DNA from: Caldilineaceae bacterium
Lineage (GTDB): Bacteria > Chloroflexota > Anaerolineae > Caldilineales > Caldilineaceae
Assembly (NCBI GenBank): GCA_024643705.1
Contig: JAHEML010000248.1
Span: forward strand, 1-6,182
Direction: 5' to 3'
Length of the DNA: 6,182 nucleotides
In this document: in pieces, positions 4,763-6,182 of the stretch
How positions within the stretch are numbered: the stretch's first letter is position 1
How the letters are laid out: every line of letters begins with the position of its first letter
Position numbers and translations under genes: made by a program
The notes under the pieces: model-generated
Told to the model about the DNA's origin: nothing
The model's database searches: none
Seen by the model: only the letters and a program-made list of their open reading frames with translations

Positions 4763-6182
4763 ATGCCAGCAACGATGAATTCAACCACAGAGCAGGACCC
4801 TCGTCATATCGCCAACGGATTTGAAATCCCGTCCGAGACCTACTCAGACCAGCCCTACATCGTCACGACCGACGACGGGGCCTGGCTGTGTGTGATGACC
4901 ACGGGCAGCGGCCACGAAGGGGATACGGGTCAGCATATCGTCACCACCCGTAGCACGGACCTGGGGCGCACCTGGTCCCCACCTGTGGCTGTGGAGCCAG
5001 CCGACGGCCCGGAGGCCTCCTATGCTGTACTGCTCAAGATTCCTGGCGGCCGCGTCTACTGTTTCTACAACCACAACACGGACAACCTGCGCCAGATTCA
5101 GGCCGAGGAGGCGGGGGACTGGGCACCGGGCGGCATTGTGACCCGTGTCGATTCCCAGGGCTACTTTGTCTTCAAGTACAGTGACGACCACGGCCGCTCC
5201 TGGTCCAGCCATCGCACAGTTCTGCCCCTGCGCGAGATGGAGATGGATCGGGGCAACATCTACGGGGGACGCATCCGCTTCTTCTGGAACGTGGGCAGAC
5301 CCTTCCTCCACGACGGCGCAGCCTATGTCTCTGTACACAAAGTGGGCGGTTTCGGCCACGGCTTTTTCATTCGCTCCGAGGGGGTGCTGGCCCGCAGCGC
5401 CAATCTACTCACGGAATCGGACCCAGCCAAAGTGATCTGGGAGACCCTGCCCGACGGTGAAATCGGCCTGCGTACACCTGCGGGCGGTGGCCCCATCGCC
5501 GAAGAGCAGAGCTACAGCGTGCTCAGCGATGGCTCTTTCTACTGTGTCTATCGCAGCATCAACGGTCACCCGGTCTACGCCTACAGCCGGGATCAGGGCC
5601 GCACCTGGAGCGAACCCCAGTACAAGTGCTACGCGGATGGCCGACTGATGAAGCACCCCCGGGCGGCCAACTTCGCTTGGCGCTGTGAGAACGGCCACTT
5701 TCTCTACTGGTTCCACAACCACGGTGGCCGCTGGTACGAAGACCGCAATCCGGTTTGGCTGAGTGGCGGTGTGGAAGTCGATTCGCCGGAGGGGAAGATC
5801 ATCCAGTGGTCCCAGCCGGAGATCGTGCTCTACGACGATGACCCCTACATCCGCATGAGCTACCCGGACCTGGTGGAAGCGGAGGGTCGTTATTTCCTCA
5901 CCGAAACCCAGAAGGATTTGGCACGGGTACATGAGGTAGACCCTTCGCTGCTGGCCAGTCTGTGGGGCCAGTTTGACCGAACCGAGCGAGCAACAGAGGG
6001 ATTGATTCTGGACTTGCCGGTCACAGGCCAGGTGGTGCCGGCTCGGATTGAGGCCCCTACCTTACCCGCCTTCTCCCGCCGCAGTTCGACACGGGCAGAC
6101 CACGGCACCGAAGACCTGCGCAATGGTTTCAGCCTGGACATGTGGCTGCATTTTGACAATCTGGCAGCCGGTCAGACGGTCT
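4763..6182 (+). CDS. BNR/Asp-box beta-propeller protein with LamG-like C-terminal domain, 3' partial
   Basis: The frame stays open to the right edge, giving 473 residues without a stop. Three Asp boxes (SxDxGxTW type) mark a sialidase-like six-bladed propeller: STDLGRTW at 64-71, SDDHGRSW at 140-147 and SRDQGRTW at 275-282. The strand DQPYIVTTDDG (29-39) aligns by eye with the first-blade YRIPALVTTxDG of sialidases, but DQP replaces RIP, so the carboxylate-binding Arg seems absent. After the propeller (to about 385) comes a linker. The segment NGFSLDMWLHFDNLAAGQTV at 454-473 then looks like the first strands of a concanavalin/LamG-type sugar-binding domain. No signal peptide or membrane segment follows the ATG, so the protein would be cytosolic as drawn. 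The start at 4763 follows a GAGGGGAG stretch by about 12 bases and lies four bases after the PhyH stop. It may be a glycosidase or binder of unknown specificity. Confidence 0.88.
   Translation, partial: MPATMNSTTEQDPRHIANGFEIPSETYSDQPYIVTTDDGAWLCVMTTGSGHEGDTGQHIVTTRSTDLGRTWSPPVAVEPADGPEASYAVLLKIPGGRVYCFYNHNTDNLRQIQAEEAGDWAPGGIVTRVDSQGYFVFKYSDDHGRSWSSHRTVLPLREMEMDRGNIYGGRIRFFWNVGRPFLHDGAAYVSVHKVGGFGHGFFIRSEGVLARSANLLTESDPAKVIWETLPDGEIGLRTPAGGGPIAEEQSYSVLSDGSFYCVYRSINGHPVYAYSRDQGRTWSEPQYKCYADGRLMKHPRAANFAWRCENGHFLYWFHNHGGRWYEDRNPVWLSGGVEVDSPEGKIIQWSQPEIVLYDDDPYIRMSYPDLVEAEGRYFLTETQKDLARVHEVDPSLLASLWGQFDRTERATEGLILDLPVTGQVVPARIEAPTLPAFSRRSSTRADHGTEDLRNGFSLDMWLHFDNLAAGQTV

Noticed and set aside
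4844..5932. Two minus-strand open frames opposite the BNR protein gene
   Set aside because: The plus strand frame carries three Asp boxes and runs unbroken to the edge; the antisense frames are compositional shadows.
1..6182. CRISPR arrays, tRNA/rRNA genes, insertion sequences, toxin-antitoxin or phage features
   Set aside because: I saw no regularly spaced repeats, cloverleaf-like segments, transposase motifs or terminal inverted repeats; nearly all of the window is explained by metabolic genes.

Overview
The window is dense, G+C-rich bacterial DNA with every confident gene on the + strand. Shine-Dalgarno sites, short gene gaps and a one-base stop/start overlap all fit a bacterium. The gene mix (PhyH-type dioxygenase, SDR enzymes, a DapA-fold lyase, and an Asp-box beta-propeller protein with a LamG-like tail) recalls catabolic accessory regions of Chloroflexota, Poribacteria or Planctomycetota-like bacteria. 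That taxonomic guess is inference only; no marker gene is present.

Layout. (1) Positions 1-179: leader with no supported gene, a weak promoter candidate and a good ribosome binding site. (2) 180-2311: a tightly coupled pair, an NAD(P)-binding extended-SDR (epimerase-like) protein followed by a DapA/N-acetylneuraminate-lyase superfamily protein, sharing one base at the junction. (3) 2312-2691: a 380-base gap holding a short palindrome, a possible decayed minus-strand gene end and a weak promoter. (4) 2692-6182: four same-strand genes with gaps of 76, 35 and 4 bases: a classical SDR oxidoreductase, an unrecognised 97-residue protein, a phytanoyl-CoA dioxygenase family (PhyH) protein, and a BNR/Asp-box protein that runs off the right edge as a LamG-like domain begins.

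How they may work together. The BNR protein could bind or cleave a glycan or sugar conjugate. PhyH and the classical SDR could oxidise or hydroxylate a small molecule. The epimerase-like protein and the DapA-fold lyase could process a keto- or sugar-acid. No substrate can be read from the sequence. Several family members have changed active-site motifs: the epimerase has Cys at the usual catalytic Lys position, the DapA-like protein lacks the GTTGE motif and the DHDPS arginine, and the BNR protein seems to lack the RIP-motif arginine of true sialidases. Textbook names (UDP-sugar epimerase, dihydrodipicolinate synthase, sialidase) should therefore not be transferred to these genes. The most interesting reading is an uncharacterised catabolic module built from repurposed enzyme folds plus a small novel protein.
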